Shown one piece after another: positions 42,701 to 54,648 of a DNA stretch of 64,000 nucleotides (position 1 is the first letter of the stretch; the number at the start of each line of letters is the position of its first letter). The stretch is from Prostheceraeus crozeri (Eukaryota; Platyhelminthes; Polycladida; Euryleptidae), in assembly GCA_907163375.1 (NCBI GenBank), contig CAJQUW010001636.1, forward strand, positions 496,001-560,000, given 5' to 3'. The notes under the pieces were generated by a model. It made no database searches and was not told where the DNA came from. It worked only from the letters and a program-made list of their open reading frames with translations. The position numbers were made by a program, and so were the translations under genes.

Positions 42701-45700
42701 CTTAATTGCCATTTGCTACTAACATCATCTACATGTACAATGTACATGTGGTGACAGCATAGATTCCTCTATCTAAATGCACAACTTACATTGCAAACAT
42801 TTGCACCAACTTTTCCATTGAATTTGAAACTGACTGCCCAAGGGCGTGGCAAAGAAGTTAAATCATGGAGATGCTGAACGGAGCGCACAACACAACGAGC
42901 AACAGATAATGGTTTCAGATTCTTTTTGACATTTTTATGAAATATTTTTAATATGCCGTGCACTTTGAAAATCATTTTTAATTACTTCGAATTTCTCACG
43001 TCCTGGTGTTAATAATTCATTTACTAAAAACTATGTAATTCTCAGCAAATAAACCTATATACGCATGTTCTATAATGCGAAATAAAAGATCATACTGACC
43101 GTCAGTGAACAATGACATCGTGCCTCGTGCCCTTGAGCGAATGACAATGATTCTTGTCGATCCGGTTTCTGACAGACTTCTAGCTGTAGACTTAAATGTT
43201 TGATGGTGAGTGGCAGCGTGTCATTTAATGGCGGAAAGGTGTATTGTACCCCGCCGCCGGATCAGCGCAGCCCCTCCTCTCTACATCTCTCTCTATCTCC
43301 CTCTCTGTCTCTATCTATCTTTATCACTGTCTCACTATCTCTCAATCCTAAGCCTTTATCAATACTGCATTCCTATTGGCTGTGAATCAATAACATTAAA
43401 CCGGCAGGTTATGACATCATAATAGATTCCGTGACCAGGTAATCCGTATAAGGTCTTACCGTTGTCTTTTGAAAATGCTCTGCATTCAGTTAGATACAGT
43501 AATCATTCTTGACTTGTGAAAATACTTATCTGATTTAAATTTTGTTAAGTAGGGCGGGCAGGCTTATACTTGTCTACCTCACGTGTAGCTTATATGGTCC
43601 AAGATCAATCAGCAGGAAATATCGTCAGATTAATGTTAAGCAGAGTGTGCAAAGTCTTATCACTTGCATTATAATTAGACAAATCATGGTAATTGCTCAG
43701 TCAGCTGTTGTTAATAGTTCCATATTGCAGTTAGCAATTATTTGTAGGTCAATGCAATAATTCAAAATGATCTTAAATTAATTGCAGCCCTGCATTTTTT
43801 ACAGGAGTAGCCAACAGGAGTTCAATTTCAGGACGATTGTATCAAATTCAAATGCGCAAACTGAGGGATCATTACATGCAAGTGATATTATATCAAATGA
43901 TTCGTCTAAGTTTACAATTATTCCTATCTTCGTTCATTAAGCTCACACAGTCACAAGGACCAACAAATAAATACAAAAACTACTGCTGGCGTAGCAGTAC
44001 ATCGTCAATAAGTGGAACTTGCCTCTAGAGCAACAAAAAAGTATTCGAAATTATGTATTAAGGGAAATGCATATATGATGAACTATATGAAGCTTATTCA
44101 GCCCTGTGACGGAAATCGAGAGGATTGGCAAAACACATTGCTATCTGAATGATAATTTATCTATTACCAAATGATTGGCGAGTTTTGAAATGTTGGTCAC
44201 TTATCGCACATGTATATATCATGTTTTAAATGCAGTACTAAATTTTTGTTAGTGATGATACGATATTGATGAAATCTTATAAAAAGTTTCCAGCAGGACT
44301 TCATCGGATTAGGCTTCCTCATGATGGTCAATGTGTGTCAATCCTCGTTCTGTCATTATATTCGAAAATCTTTGAACAGAGATTATTGGACAAGCTTAGG
44401 AAAATTTGATTATCTGTCAGTCTCCAGTCAACTAAACTCTATCAGAAACAGGCATATTAGAAAAGGTGAATTAATGTTAAAATCCCTGTCAATCCTTAGC
44501 TTGCAGCACATCATCAGTGCAACTATTCGGTCCGGTTCACTTAAGATTTTACATCGGAAGGCTATGTTCATGGTTTAAATTTCGGTTTAATCCTGTGTGT
44601 TTCACTTTTTGTGTTCTCCGGTCCGTGGATCTTTGAATTATTTCATGATTTATGCCAAGTGTTCTGATTTATATGTTCAGCGGTACTAAAGCGATAAGCT
44701 CTGTCTGGAGGAATAGTTGCATTGGAATATAAAGCATAATATCCTGCACATTTATCGGATAACCGCTATCTGCATGACACAAGATCATACAACTATCAAA
44801 ATATTGCATGCATTATCAATATCATTTATTATTACAAAGCAGTATACAAGCAATACATATGATACGGTATATGATTAATACTATACTATCTATTTTGCTT
44901 AATCATGTCCGACCCAAGGCATGCAGCCATGGTCGGCGACGTTGATGGCAGATAGCCCAGATATCAATATCCTCCGTTTGACACAAGTTAAAACTCTAGA
45001 TTGACTTAAAGCCTATTTGGCACTTGATTGGCGAGAAATGTTCGAATACTAAAGATCTTAAAAAGAGCGAAATTCTAAGGAACGATAATCTTGAAATGAA
45101 AGACTGAAAGCGATTTTTATACTGAGAAAGACATCGATGTAACTAACGTGTTATTCTCGCGTTTTGCGTTCTCACTTCAGAGCATCGTCTATAGAACATG
45201 AAATTAGTGTCAAATGGCACGAATGTGTGAATAAGTAAGATTTTTATACAAATTATTTGTTTATTTATTTTTTTATGCAATTGTCATCTCAATTTGTGCA
45301 TGAAATTTTAAATTTAGTATGTTATCAGAACAGTATTGTAGAATTCTGTTGGCTATTGTCATCTCACAGCAATGTTGCCGTTACAATCACTTGACCGCTC
45401 GCTTGCTTATGAGAACTATTCATTTTGGATACACTCTATTACCAAATGTTGTAGTCCAATTCATGTATTGCCTTGGCAAGAAAGGACGAAAGACATCGGT
45501 AACTCGTGCTATTTTTCATATACCAAACTGCATAAGAGTCTTGTTTCTTCAAACTTTGAACATAAATACCAATGTCATGTTACACATGAACTTGGACACA
45601 AAGGTGTATACAAGAAAACTATATAAATGGCAAGTGGCGATAAAATGCGGTCAAGTTTGACCACATTACAGTCGTGGACGCATCAAAAGTAAGTTTCAGA

Positions 45701-46623
45701 TGAAAAACCAACCTAGACAAGGTTTCTTCAGTTTCAAGCGAAATCATTTCGTCTGTCGTTTCATTTAGTTACAGTCGGCTGATTCTCACATCTTTATAAC
45801 AAACGACTTCTCAGTTGTTAGAATTAATTGAATTAATTTGCTGAGAAAATTCCATCTAAAAACAAGGTTTATTTATTTCTTTATATATTTTATCTTATCT
45901 GACTGACGAAATCTAGTCAATGCGTTTTTTCCAATATCCAATCGATTGAGTCTTCATGAAATCCGATTCAAGCAAGTTCATCAGTGAAATGTAAATTATG
46001 ATATTCTCATCATTAGCATTGATTGGTTCATTTCCTGAGACTTACCAGGTCAAACAATAGATTGACTTGCTCAGTCCGTCGGGGCAATTAGACGTCATTA
46101 AGAGATTGGTCATTGATATTGATTAACTCAGGATAGCAATTCAATCTTATGTATGGGGATTTTCATGGCACCCAGCTGGTCAATGTATACATACAAATAC
46201 AACATCTAAGAGGGGAGATTTATGAACGATTAGAGACCTGAAAGGAATCCAGATGATATATTAATGGACTGTTTTCATTTTCTTTTTGTTCGATACATCT
46301 CTCAAGAAATTCAATGTTCATAAATAATGACAGATGCTTGTCGATTTTTGCTATTCATCTTAATATGTTGCGACTTTTCCAAGGGCGCATAAGTTGATGC
46401 ACGACATTTTAATCGGTGTGTGTTCTTTCATGGGGTGCTATTCACTTGATCTGACTCGTTTGTCTTTGCACGATGAATAGAAATTCAACATTTCAATTCC
46501 CAAAATTATGCAATCTCCTTCGAAATTCTGAAATTGAACTGATATTGAATATTGGTGGTATGCGAGGATACCCAAAATCACTACTTCATGGTTTTCATGT
46601 TAAAAGTGGTCATTAGAGTACAC
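39761..46623. other. Long gene-poor stretch
   Basis: Nearly 7 kb with no recognisable protein motif, RNA gene or transposon end. Noted only: a purine/CG patch near 39975-40090 with repeated CGGCTC / AGCGAG words, a TACATGTACAATGTACATGT palindrome near 42731, and a pyrimidine-rich (CTCTCT) microsatellite at about 43273-43345. Confidence 0.5.
43273..43345 (+). repeat. CT-rich microsatellite
   Basis: An imperfect run of CT, CTCTCT and CTAT units (e.g. ATCTCTCTCTATCTCCCTCT). The short ORFs across it are an artefact of the simple sequence. Confidence 0.85.
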
Positions 46624-46632
46624 AATTATTGA
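46624..46632. repeat. 9-bp target duplication, left copy
   Basis: AATTATTGA immediately before the arm start ATGTCGTTGAAG; the identical word follows the other arm at 55850-55858. Confidence 0.92.
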
Positions 46633-48026
46633 ATGTCGTTGAAGTTAGCACCAACTTCAACACCAACTTTTTGAATAGAGTTTGTACAGAATAGGAAACC
46701 ACATGTTTAGGAACTACTGATGACGCAGAGTTTGTACAGCCAAAAAGTTTTCCAAAATTCAAACTCCTTCACCTTCAAAATTCAAATTTAAATTAGAAAA
46801 ATTGGTGCAAGTATTGGTGCTACCTGGTTAGCGAGTTTGTACAGCATACCGATGGAAAAATTTAGATACAAGAGCAAAAACCTGAGTTTGTACAGCAACT
46901 TCCAGCACTTTCCTTACACGAACAACCGGAAAAGACCGCCAAAAACCGATTTTTTCAAAAAATGATAAGATTTTCCAGAAAAGTTCTTGGTGCTACATGG
47001 AAAATGAGTTTGTACGGTGCTCTAACCGGTGGAAGAGTGTTCTACTAATCCAGTCTGAGTTTGAACACACACTTCTCTGACACTCCAGCACTCCTACGAC
47101 CGGTAAATACCGGTTATTGTACAGTAACTACAAGAATACTGCCCATTTATGAGCAAATCAATTGGTGCTACATGGAAAATGAATTTGTACAGTTCTCTAA
47201 CCGGTGGAAGAGTGTTCTACTAATCCAGTCTGAGTTTCAACACACACTTCTCCGACACTCTAGCACTCCTACGACCGGTAAATACCGGTTATTGTACAGT
47301 AACTACAAGAATACTGCCCATTTATGAGCAAATCAATTGGTGCTACATGGAAAATGAGTTTGTACAGTGCTCTAACCGGTGGAAGAGTGTTCTACTAATC
47401 CAGTCTGAGTTTCAACACACACTTCTCCGACACTCCAGCACTCCTACGACCGGTAAATACCGGTTATTGTACAGTAACTACAAGAATACTGCCCATTTAT
47501 GAGCAAATCAATTGGTGCTACATGGAAAATGAGTTTGTACAGTGCTCTAACCGGTGGAAGAGTGTTCTACTAATCCAGTCTGAGTTTCAACACACACTTC
47601 TCCGACACTCCAGCACTCCTACGACCGGTAAATACCGGTTATTGTACAGTAACTACAAGAATACTGCCCATTTATGAGCAAATCAATTGGTGCTACATGG
47701 AAAATGAGTTTGTACAGTGCTCTAACCGGTGGAAGAGTGTTCTACTAATCCAGTCTGAGTTTGAACACACACTTCTCCGACACTCCAGCACTCCTACGAC
47801 CGGTAAATACCGGTTATTGTACAGTAACTACAAGAATACTGCCCATTTATGAGCAAATCAATTGGTGCTACATGGAAAATGAGTTTGTACAGTGCTCTAA
47901 CCGGTGGAAGAGTGTTCTACTAATCCAGTCTGAGTTTCAACACACACTTCTCCGACACTCCAGCACTCCTACGACCGGTAAATACCGGTTATTGTACAGT
48001 AACTACAAGAATACTGCCCATTTATG
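46633..48026 (+). repeat. Foldback left arm: outer segment plus six 175-bp tandem units
   Basis: The tandem units start at GGTGCTACATGG 46989, 47164, 47339, 47514, 47689 and 47864, exactly 175 bp apart. Each unit contains GAGTTTGTACAG, AACCGGTGGAAGAG, a CCGGTAAATACCGG palindrome and ends GCCCATTTATGAGC. Units 2-6 are almost identical, which points to recent homogenisation. The outer segment has GAGTTTGTACAG near 46678, 46738, 46833 and 46884. Confidence 0.97.
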
Positions 48027-48362
48027 ATCATGGAATGATAAGTTTCTCTAAGTTGGATGTCAAAGTAAGTGACTTTAAAGTCTCTTTTACCTCATGATTG
48101 GGGTAAATACGACATGGTCTGGGTGTTTTTGCATCTGAGTACGTTTTCTAATATAATTTTGAATTAAACTCCGATGATGTGTTGGGAATGTAGTATGAAA
48201 TGACGGTGATGTGTTTCGCTCCTATCTTGGTAATAGAGCAACTGATCTTTACAAGAAAATCCTAAGTGCTACCTTATCGCTACCTAGAATAGACATTTTC
48301 ACATATAGAAGTGGATCTTGGTTTATTTATGATTGCAGAATTGATGTAGATCATTATTTCGA
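48027..48362. other. Foldback interior, left
   Basis: Unique sequence between the left arm and the nested TA-MITE. A 65-aa frame at 48211-48408 runs into the MITE and matches nothing I know. Confidence 0.5.
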
Positions 48363-48364
48363 TA

Positions 48365-48818
48365 CACTAGGTGACATGCCACGCTCAATCACGCGTAATT
48401 ACACATGACCCCAAACATTCGTGGCTATGCGGGATATTGCTGCAATATAAGTTATATAAGTAAGTATAGTTGGCAGTCCTGTTATATAGACTTTGCGTCT
48501 CATGTGTCTGCCTGTATCAGAGGCTAAACAATGTGATAGGACCTCAATTTCATGCTCAGGGAAGACAGAACATGCTTAGCGGTTCATCTTAGTGGTTCAA
48601 GTGGCAGCGCAGACAACCGTGGACGACGCGCAAACTATAAACGCTCGCCCGCGCGTATTCTTAAACATCTCCCATGTTTTAACAGCATCAGATCAAGTGA
48701 TTTCTGACTCTTAGTGCAGCGCATATATACGCGGGTAGAAGAATAGAATGTCCTTAACCACGGATGTTTGGGGTGTTCCGTAATTGCGCCTGAATAACGC
48801 GTGGCATGTCACCTAGTG
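48365..48818. mobile_element. TA-flanked MITE, 454 bp
   Basis: Inverted ends CACTAGGTGACATGCCACGC (48365) and its reverse complement ending at 48818; similarity continues for about 60 bp (AATTAC, CCCCAAACATYCGTGG). TA flanks both ends (48363-48364, 48819-48820), so a Tc1/mariner-type or other TA-targeting transposase is likely. The CACTA start would also fit CACTA elements, but no 3-bp duplication is seen. No coding capacity. Confidence 0.88.
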
Positions 48819-48820
48819 TA

Positions 48821-50173
48821 GATTTATGTTTATGAGATAAAAATGGTCAGTGTTTATAGTATGTAAGCGTATTTTGAAGCTGAATAGGCCTATTTTTAAA
48901 TAGGATACATGCATGAAATGCTACAACTGATATACGTTCAAAAACAGAATTAGCCTATTTTAGAAATATACGAGCGCATTAGAGAAAAGAATATCAGAAT
49001 TAGGCCTAAATATCGTAAAGGTTTCTCGTTCTTTCTGGACGTAGATCCTTTCGTTTGATTGACTTGAAATGGCATCTAGCTGTTATTAATCGATCGAAAT
49101 CCATGAACTCGAAACTAGCTTGGATCTTGAGCATTGCATCATATTGTCGTTTGAGACATCTATGATTTCAAAATATGTTGGTGACGATTTTATTGACACA
49201 TGCAGGAGTGTATCAAAAACTTAAGCGACAAAAATCAAAATTTTGCACGTTGTCGCACCTATCTCGATGGGCCTTGTCGCATTTACCCCGGACCTGCTTT
49301 TCACTACCAAAATCGATCGGGCTACGTAAATAATGAAGAGGTATTCGATCGAATCCGCTATTTCGTGTGGATGAACTTGACATCTTACTGTGATATAAAA
49401 GGTCGCCCATATTTAATTCTAGCTTGCTTCTCTTGACAGCAAACAAAATTTGTTGCAGAGTAAAGCAAATAAGGCCCAATTTTCAAAAACTGCCAAATCT
49501 TTCACCAAGTGCCAGGGTGGTATGCAATACTTTTGCGAAATAAAATGCCTTAGAGATTGGCTATCTGCCAATCTAAGAGATTGGCTATATGCAGGCACAT
49601 ATGGATGCAAACTGAACGGTTTCTTGGCTATGTGCTATTGGTTTGGGCTACAACCTAATCGCATTTACCTAATGTTGCATTTCCCCAAGCCAGCCTATCG
49701 TAATTATAATCCTGCAATATTTTTATACACTGCATGTTCAATATTTTCATCTACAATCAACGATCAAGGTCACTTAACTATCACATGTTGATTTAAAAAT
49801 TTGGCGGATGACTGAAGGTCGAAATTCCATCTTTTGCAGCGAATTGCGTGTATTTGTATTTCTTAATCTATTCGCGGCTGTTTATGTTTAAATGGCACAT
49901 AGAATTACAAACTCTCACATAGGAAAATGAAGTAATATGTAAGTTTGCTAGGTTTACGCTCATTTATACAGCATCATTTAATTAGTATTAGCACATGAAA
50001 AGATCTAATTGTTCAAATATTTGACGATGAACAAATCAACAAAAATGAGATTAGCAATGAATATATCCCGTAAGTTTTATATGTCAACATTTTATGGCTA
50101 CTGAACTCAGAGCCTAACTAGCCTGCCTGACTGTGATACAATTTTTGATACATCCGGTGATTAACATCATCAG
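48821..50173. other. Foldback interior, between nested elements
   Basis: Unique sequence with short frames of no known family (e.g. 78 aa at 49200, 113 aa at 49450). An internal duplication of AGAGATTGGCTAT occurs at about 49551-49590. Confidence 0.5.
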
Positions 50174-50384
50174 TTAACCCTTTAAGGACGACAATCAAAC
50201 TAAATATTTTGTGCCAACGTTTCTTGTGTTTTTTATGCCTAAAGAAGCAAAACAACATGTTTCGACTCCAAAAAAATCTATTTACATGAATTTTGTGCAT
50301 TTTCTGTAGGTGGTCCATAAATGGACCACTAGACGTCAAAGGAGTCCTATGCTGTACTACTCATGAAATCGATAGTAGCAATTT

Positions 50385-50897
50385 CGTTCTTAATTCAAGC
50401 AAAGATGAACATTGCACACACTGCATTTTATATTCAGCGAAAGTTCGTCTTCTTTGTCGAACAATGATGACAACGGCCTCTTTGGCTTGAAGGAATCGGC
50501 AAATGCTGACCGACAGGCCGAACGTCCGAACGGTTTCTTGCTGCCAAACATTTTCGAAGACGATCTCTTGCGAGATGAAAACGATGCCACGAGTGATCGA
50601 ACAACAACTTGTCTGAATTCCTTCGAAGACAGTTTTGATTCTGAATGCGCACAATCTTTGAAAACAATGTATGAATTGCAGATTGACATATCCAGCATGT
50701 CGAAAACAAACGAAGGTAGTATTTGTACTTTGCACGAATATCAATTTCGTAACCCTCTTTCAACTGATCGGCCAAGTCAACCCCACCCATGTAGAAGTCT
50801 CTGGCTCCTCATCAGACGTATTCCCGAATAACAGTCCGATAGCCGCCTCAGCTGCTCTTTTCCTCGGTCGAATGAAATGGCGTGCGCGTTCAGACAT
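50385..50897 (-). pseudogene. piggyBac transposase relic: N-terminus joined to C-terminus
   Basis: From ATG 50897 the first frame gives MSERARHF...RKRAAEAAI...NTSDEEPETS, an acidic Asp/Glu-rich N-terminus typical of piggyBac transposases. It then passes into the next frame with MGGVDLADQLKEGYEIDIRA and KYYLRLFSTCWICQSAIHTLF, the conserved end of the catalytic domain including the last-aspartate block GGVDxxDQ. A further frame holds the zinc-ribbon tail CHHCSTKK ... IKCSVCNVHLC. The DDE core between the two is deleted and at least two frame changes are present, so it is inactive. Confidence 0.88.
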
Positions 50898-50954
50898 CAC
50901 CTGAAAATGGTAAAGCATTGCTACAGCACATGTCTTCTCGTCAACTATCATAGC

Positions 50955-51010
50955 TAAGGTGTAGAGTGGCGAGCCTAGCTCTAGCGAGCGAGAGTTCGAA
51001 TCCCTCTTTT
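50955..51010 (+). other. tRNA-like stretch inside piggyBac
   Basis: TGTAGAGTGGCGAGCC followed by GAGAGTTCGAATCCCTC resembles RNA polymerase III A and B boxes (B box GTTCGAATC intact) at about the right spacing. It cannot fold into a convincing cloverleaf by eye. Could be a fragment of a tRNA-derived SINE or chance. Confidence 0.3.
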
Positions 51011-51740
51011 GACGGACGTCAAGCAGGCATCTACTTCAGTCATGATTTTTCTTTACTGTCACATCATCTTTGTTTTGCAGCCTACATTATCAAGTGGCCA
51101 CTTATGTACGTAGTGCGCCTACTTCTATTTCATACTGCAAACTAAGCGCAAAATATCATTTAGGCCTACAACCTGCATGCCTACTTCACTGTTATTGATG
51201 CGAGTCACTAATAATTTCAGCTCTACCATCTGATGTCAATTTTAACTAAATGTTATTTCTTTACATATACATGAAGTCATGATATCCTGCTAGATTTGGT
51301 ATCAAATATAAAATACATCATAAAATAGCCTGTTTTAGACTCCTTTTACGCCTGGTGGTCCAAATATGAACCACCACTACAAAGTAATACTGAATATTGA
51401 AAAATTGTAAATTTTGCTATACCAACGGTTGGAGAGTGTTGGGGATGGTCAGAAGTGATAATAGTTTGTGATAAACATACAAAAGCTTGTTTTGAAAGGA
51501 AGATATTCGTCACTTACCGAAACACTGACTTGAAAAAATATTTTCTTGTCGCCAGATGATTGTATTGACGATTGAATCAAAATGTTTCAACTTAAAACAA
51601 AATTGAAGAGTTCGGATTTAATTTATACATCGTCTTGAATATATCCATGTGGTATAACTAGCTGTAGTGCAGTTAGATGAAAATATACAGATCATATAAG
51701 AAGTGGTCCATTTTTGGACCACCAGTCCTCAAAGGGTTAA

Positions 51741-54645
51741 GGTTCAGAAAATCAAGTTCCTATTTCTATCAGTTGGGTTGAGCCTACATACAAGGTTTAT
51801 AACCTACATTGCGGTTATTGCAATGTAACGCATATTTCATTTGAAGGAGCTATACTTCGGGTTGTACGACATAACTTGAAAATCAGTAGGTTGCCTTCTA
51901 CACCGCTCGTTAGGACATCTGGTGATCACATTCTTTCATTTGAAATTATTCAAATTATCAACTTAGTGAGCATGTAGTGTATCTGAACATGCGTGACTGA
52001 TTACAGAGAGCGTCTGTTCAACAACTACGATTATGACTCCCCTGCTCTCATGTTTGACCGATAAGTCTTCAACATTTTTTGAGTGTGAACACGAAATTGA
52101 AATATTTTGACCACTACTTTATTCCGCTTGTCATGAGCATTCATGAAATTTGTTGTAATTGATCTTATCCCGACCATTTCCTTTTGTATTTTAAAAACTT
52201 TATCGCTTGGTCACATTTTTGGTCATTTAAGGTTCATCGTATAGGCTATACGCAAGCCTGTACAATTCTTACTTTTATACCTGTGACGTGAGATTTCCAT
52301 GACACTTGAGATTCACTGTGTTTCAGCTATGCACATGATCACGGACTGCTGTTCAGACCTTTGTGTGGTGAGTGATGGTCTCGATTTTAACGTAATGCTG
52401 TGTTAATGAAATTTACCACATTATGTCTGCAATCGGTCTTCTTAACAATACCTTTGATTGTTTTACGGATTTTACTTACAGTCGTCACCAATAGTCTGAG
52501 ACCACCAGCGCCTGTGTATGATATCGCCACTTTATCGACAGATATGTGTTCTGACTTAAGATATCTATGTTATGTTTCAACAAATTGCTCTGGTGGATAG
52601 TTGAATTTGAAATTTGAATTTTCATGACTGAATATGAATTGGAATTTGAACATGCTTGCCTCAACGTGCCTCAACTTTCATCATTTTTCAATCGCAATGG
52701 CAATTTTCCGAACAGAACTTCAACACTCAATCCACAACTTCATAATTGAATTCAGAAAACAAGTCTCATCTCAAAGAAATAATTGAAATTCAAATCTCAA
52801 AGACGGGACAGAGTGCAGAATACAATATCCGAAAATAAAATACTGATTCATTTCAATCAAAACAACCAAGATGCACCATGCACCACACCAAGCATGCAAT
52901 ACGGACGATTACGAGATAATAGCACTGCAACACTTAGCCGAGCAGCTTCTCAAAATTACAGACGAATTGCGCTTCATACAGCCATTACCAAGTGAAAACA
53001 CTAGTGAGAGTAAAATTCAACCTCAGTAACAAATTCATCAACATCAACAAGAGCCTTTTGCCTCAAAGAAAAACATACGAAAACCGAAAAACGTTTTGCA
53101 GACCGAAAAGAAAGAACGACCTGAAATGTGGCCGAGAGAATGTTTACAGACGAAGGCACTCGGGACGAAATTCAGCCGAGTCGATTTACGTGTTCGACGT
53201 CCAGTCGACGTTCGTACTATAAGTGATATACGCTGCCCCATCCGGCCAAACTGCCTCTCACGCTTACAGTTTGGGCACCATCTACTTAAAAGACGCGCAG
53301 GCACGCACGTTACGGACTTCCTGAATCACGTTCGCTCGCCACCAGCCCCCATTCATTCAAAAAAAAAGCAAAAGAGTCAAATCATGAGGCACCCACTCCC
53401 ACAAGTCACATGAGTGTTTCACTCCTGCAGTAGTCAAAGGCATGATGGAGCGCCGGCACTTCCAAAACACGGTTCGTAGCGTTTTCAAAGGGCACGTCAA
53501 ACGTTTCAAGTCCCCCAACATTGAAACCAATGGAGATTTGACCAAAAGAAAGTTGAGAAAAAGTTCTCCAAAAGAAAGAGCTCTGAAGCAGAATATATTA
53601 CCAGAAAGTGCACCAGCATTTTTCGAGAAGAATATAGCAAATCTCAATTCGATTTCAATTTTATAAACTCAATTGAAGGTTCGTACAAATGGACGATCTA
53701 CAAAATTCGATCACAATCTGTTTCTGACTTTCTACCAAAATACAAATAATGATCTCATTGGTGTTATAACTATGTAGTATACTAACATAAATTTTAAACT
53801 ATCTATGTCTTCATAATCTTTCTAAATTTTAATATAATATAATAAAAGTAATATAATCTAGATGGATAATTAAATTGTTGTAAATTTGGTTATGATTGTG
53901 GGAATATCGATTTGAGACAGATATACCTAACCGCGGTACCTTAAATTCACATATGCAGACAAACCTTTTCCCTTTGTATTCTACGGTTTCCATTGTTTTG
54001 TCCTATCAGCTAGACTATGGACAAGTATATGCAGTTGTTACATTTATTATACCTTCGATTGTTTTCCAGATATTAGTGATGAATTACAAGCAACACTAAT
54101 TATCAAGATTGCTGTTTTTTGCGGTAATTTTTAAGTGCATTTGTAATTGTTTTGACTACAATTGGTTGACACAACTTAGTACAGGCATTTTCAGCGATGT
54201 TCCTCTTTTCTATACCTTGTAGTTGTTTTTCTATATGCGTTTCGGACTGTCCAATCATTATCGTATCTAAGATATTCGGTCTTCATTGCATAAATGTCGC
54301 AAGTCATTTTTATCCTATCTGACCTTTCTATGCTGTGCTTCCTACTGTAATAGAGCATGTAAAAATTGAGAACTCGATATTCATCTGTCGTCCTTCTCCC
54401 ATGTCAACATTTGAATTTGGTGCAGCTATTGACTTTTGGAGTACCGCCTACATCAAGCTTTCCACCCGTGACCTTTATGACGTACTCGGCCTTTTTCCAG
54501 AGTTTTGTGCACAATTCTCAGCAGAGTTCATATTTTGATGGACAATAACAGTTCTTGAAACAAAATATTGTTTTAACTCGTTTCACTGGTGGAAGATAGC
54601 GATTCAACCGACAATTGAATTTTGAAACAAAACCATCGCATCGAT
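51741..54645. other. Foldback interior, right
   Basis: About 2.9 kb of unique sequence. Overlapping 70-100-aa frames around 52990-53670 on both strands are Lys/Arg-rich and lie in a locally less AT-rich patch, but show no transposase or other motif I recognise. If the element carries cargo, this is the best candidate region. Confidence 0.45.
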
Positions 54646-54648
54646 GAT

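Larger units (their letters stand above)
50174..51740 (-). mobile_element. Internally deleted piggyBac element
   Basis: TTAA target duplications at 50174-50177 and 51737-51740 enclose ends CCCTTTAAGGAC and, in reverse complement, CCCTTTGAGGAC. Subterminal palindromes GTGGTCCATAAATGGACCAC (50310-50329) and GTGGTCCATTTTTGGACCAC (51703-51722), and a third related one near 51354-51375, are probable transposase-binding sites. It encodes a transposase relic on the minus strand. It is inserted within the foldback element's interior. Confidence 0.93.

Noticed and set aside
43200-43422. 61-aa and 70-aa Ser/Leu-rich frames
   Set aside because: Translation of a CT-rich microsatellite.
45319-45660. Overlapping 113-aa and 84-aa frames
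   Set aside because: Considered as a transposase or exon; no conserved motif, two competing phases and no neighbouring coding signal.
47061-48027. 88-aa open frames repeated in the 175-bp array (also on the minus strand at 54604-55421)
   Set aside because: They are the tandem unit read through in a frame that lacks stops because 175 bp times the unit count happens to permit it; no codon bias or motif, and the same words occur in both orientations.
50412-50831. 139-aa plus-strand frame
   Set aside because: Antisense shadow of the piggyBac transposase relic, whose motifs are clear on the minus strand.
50955-51010. A tRNA gene call for the B-box-bearing stretch
   Set aside because: The acceptor and anticodon arms do not pair by eye; kept only as a low-confidence tRNA-like note.
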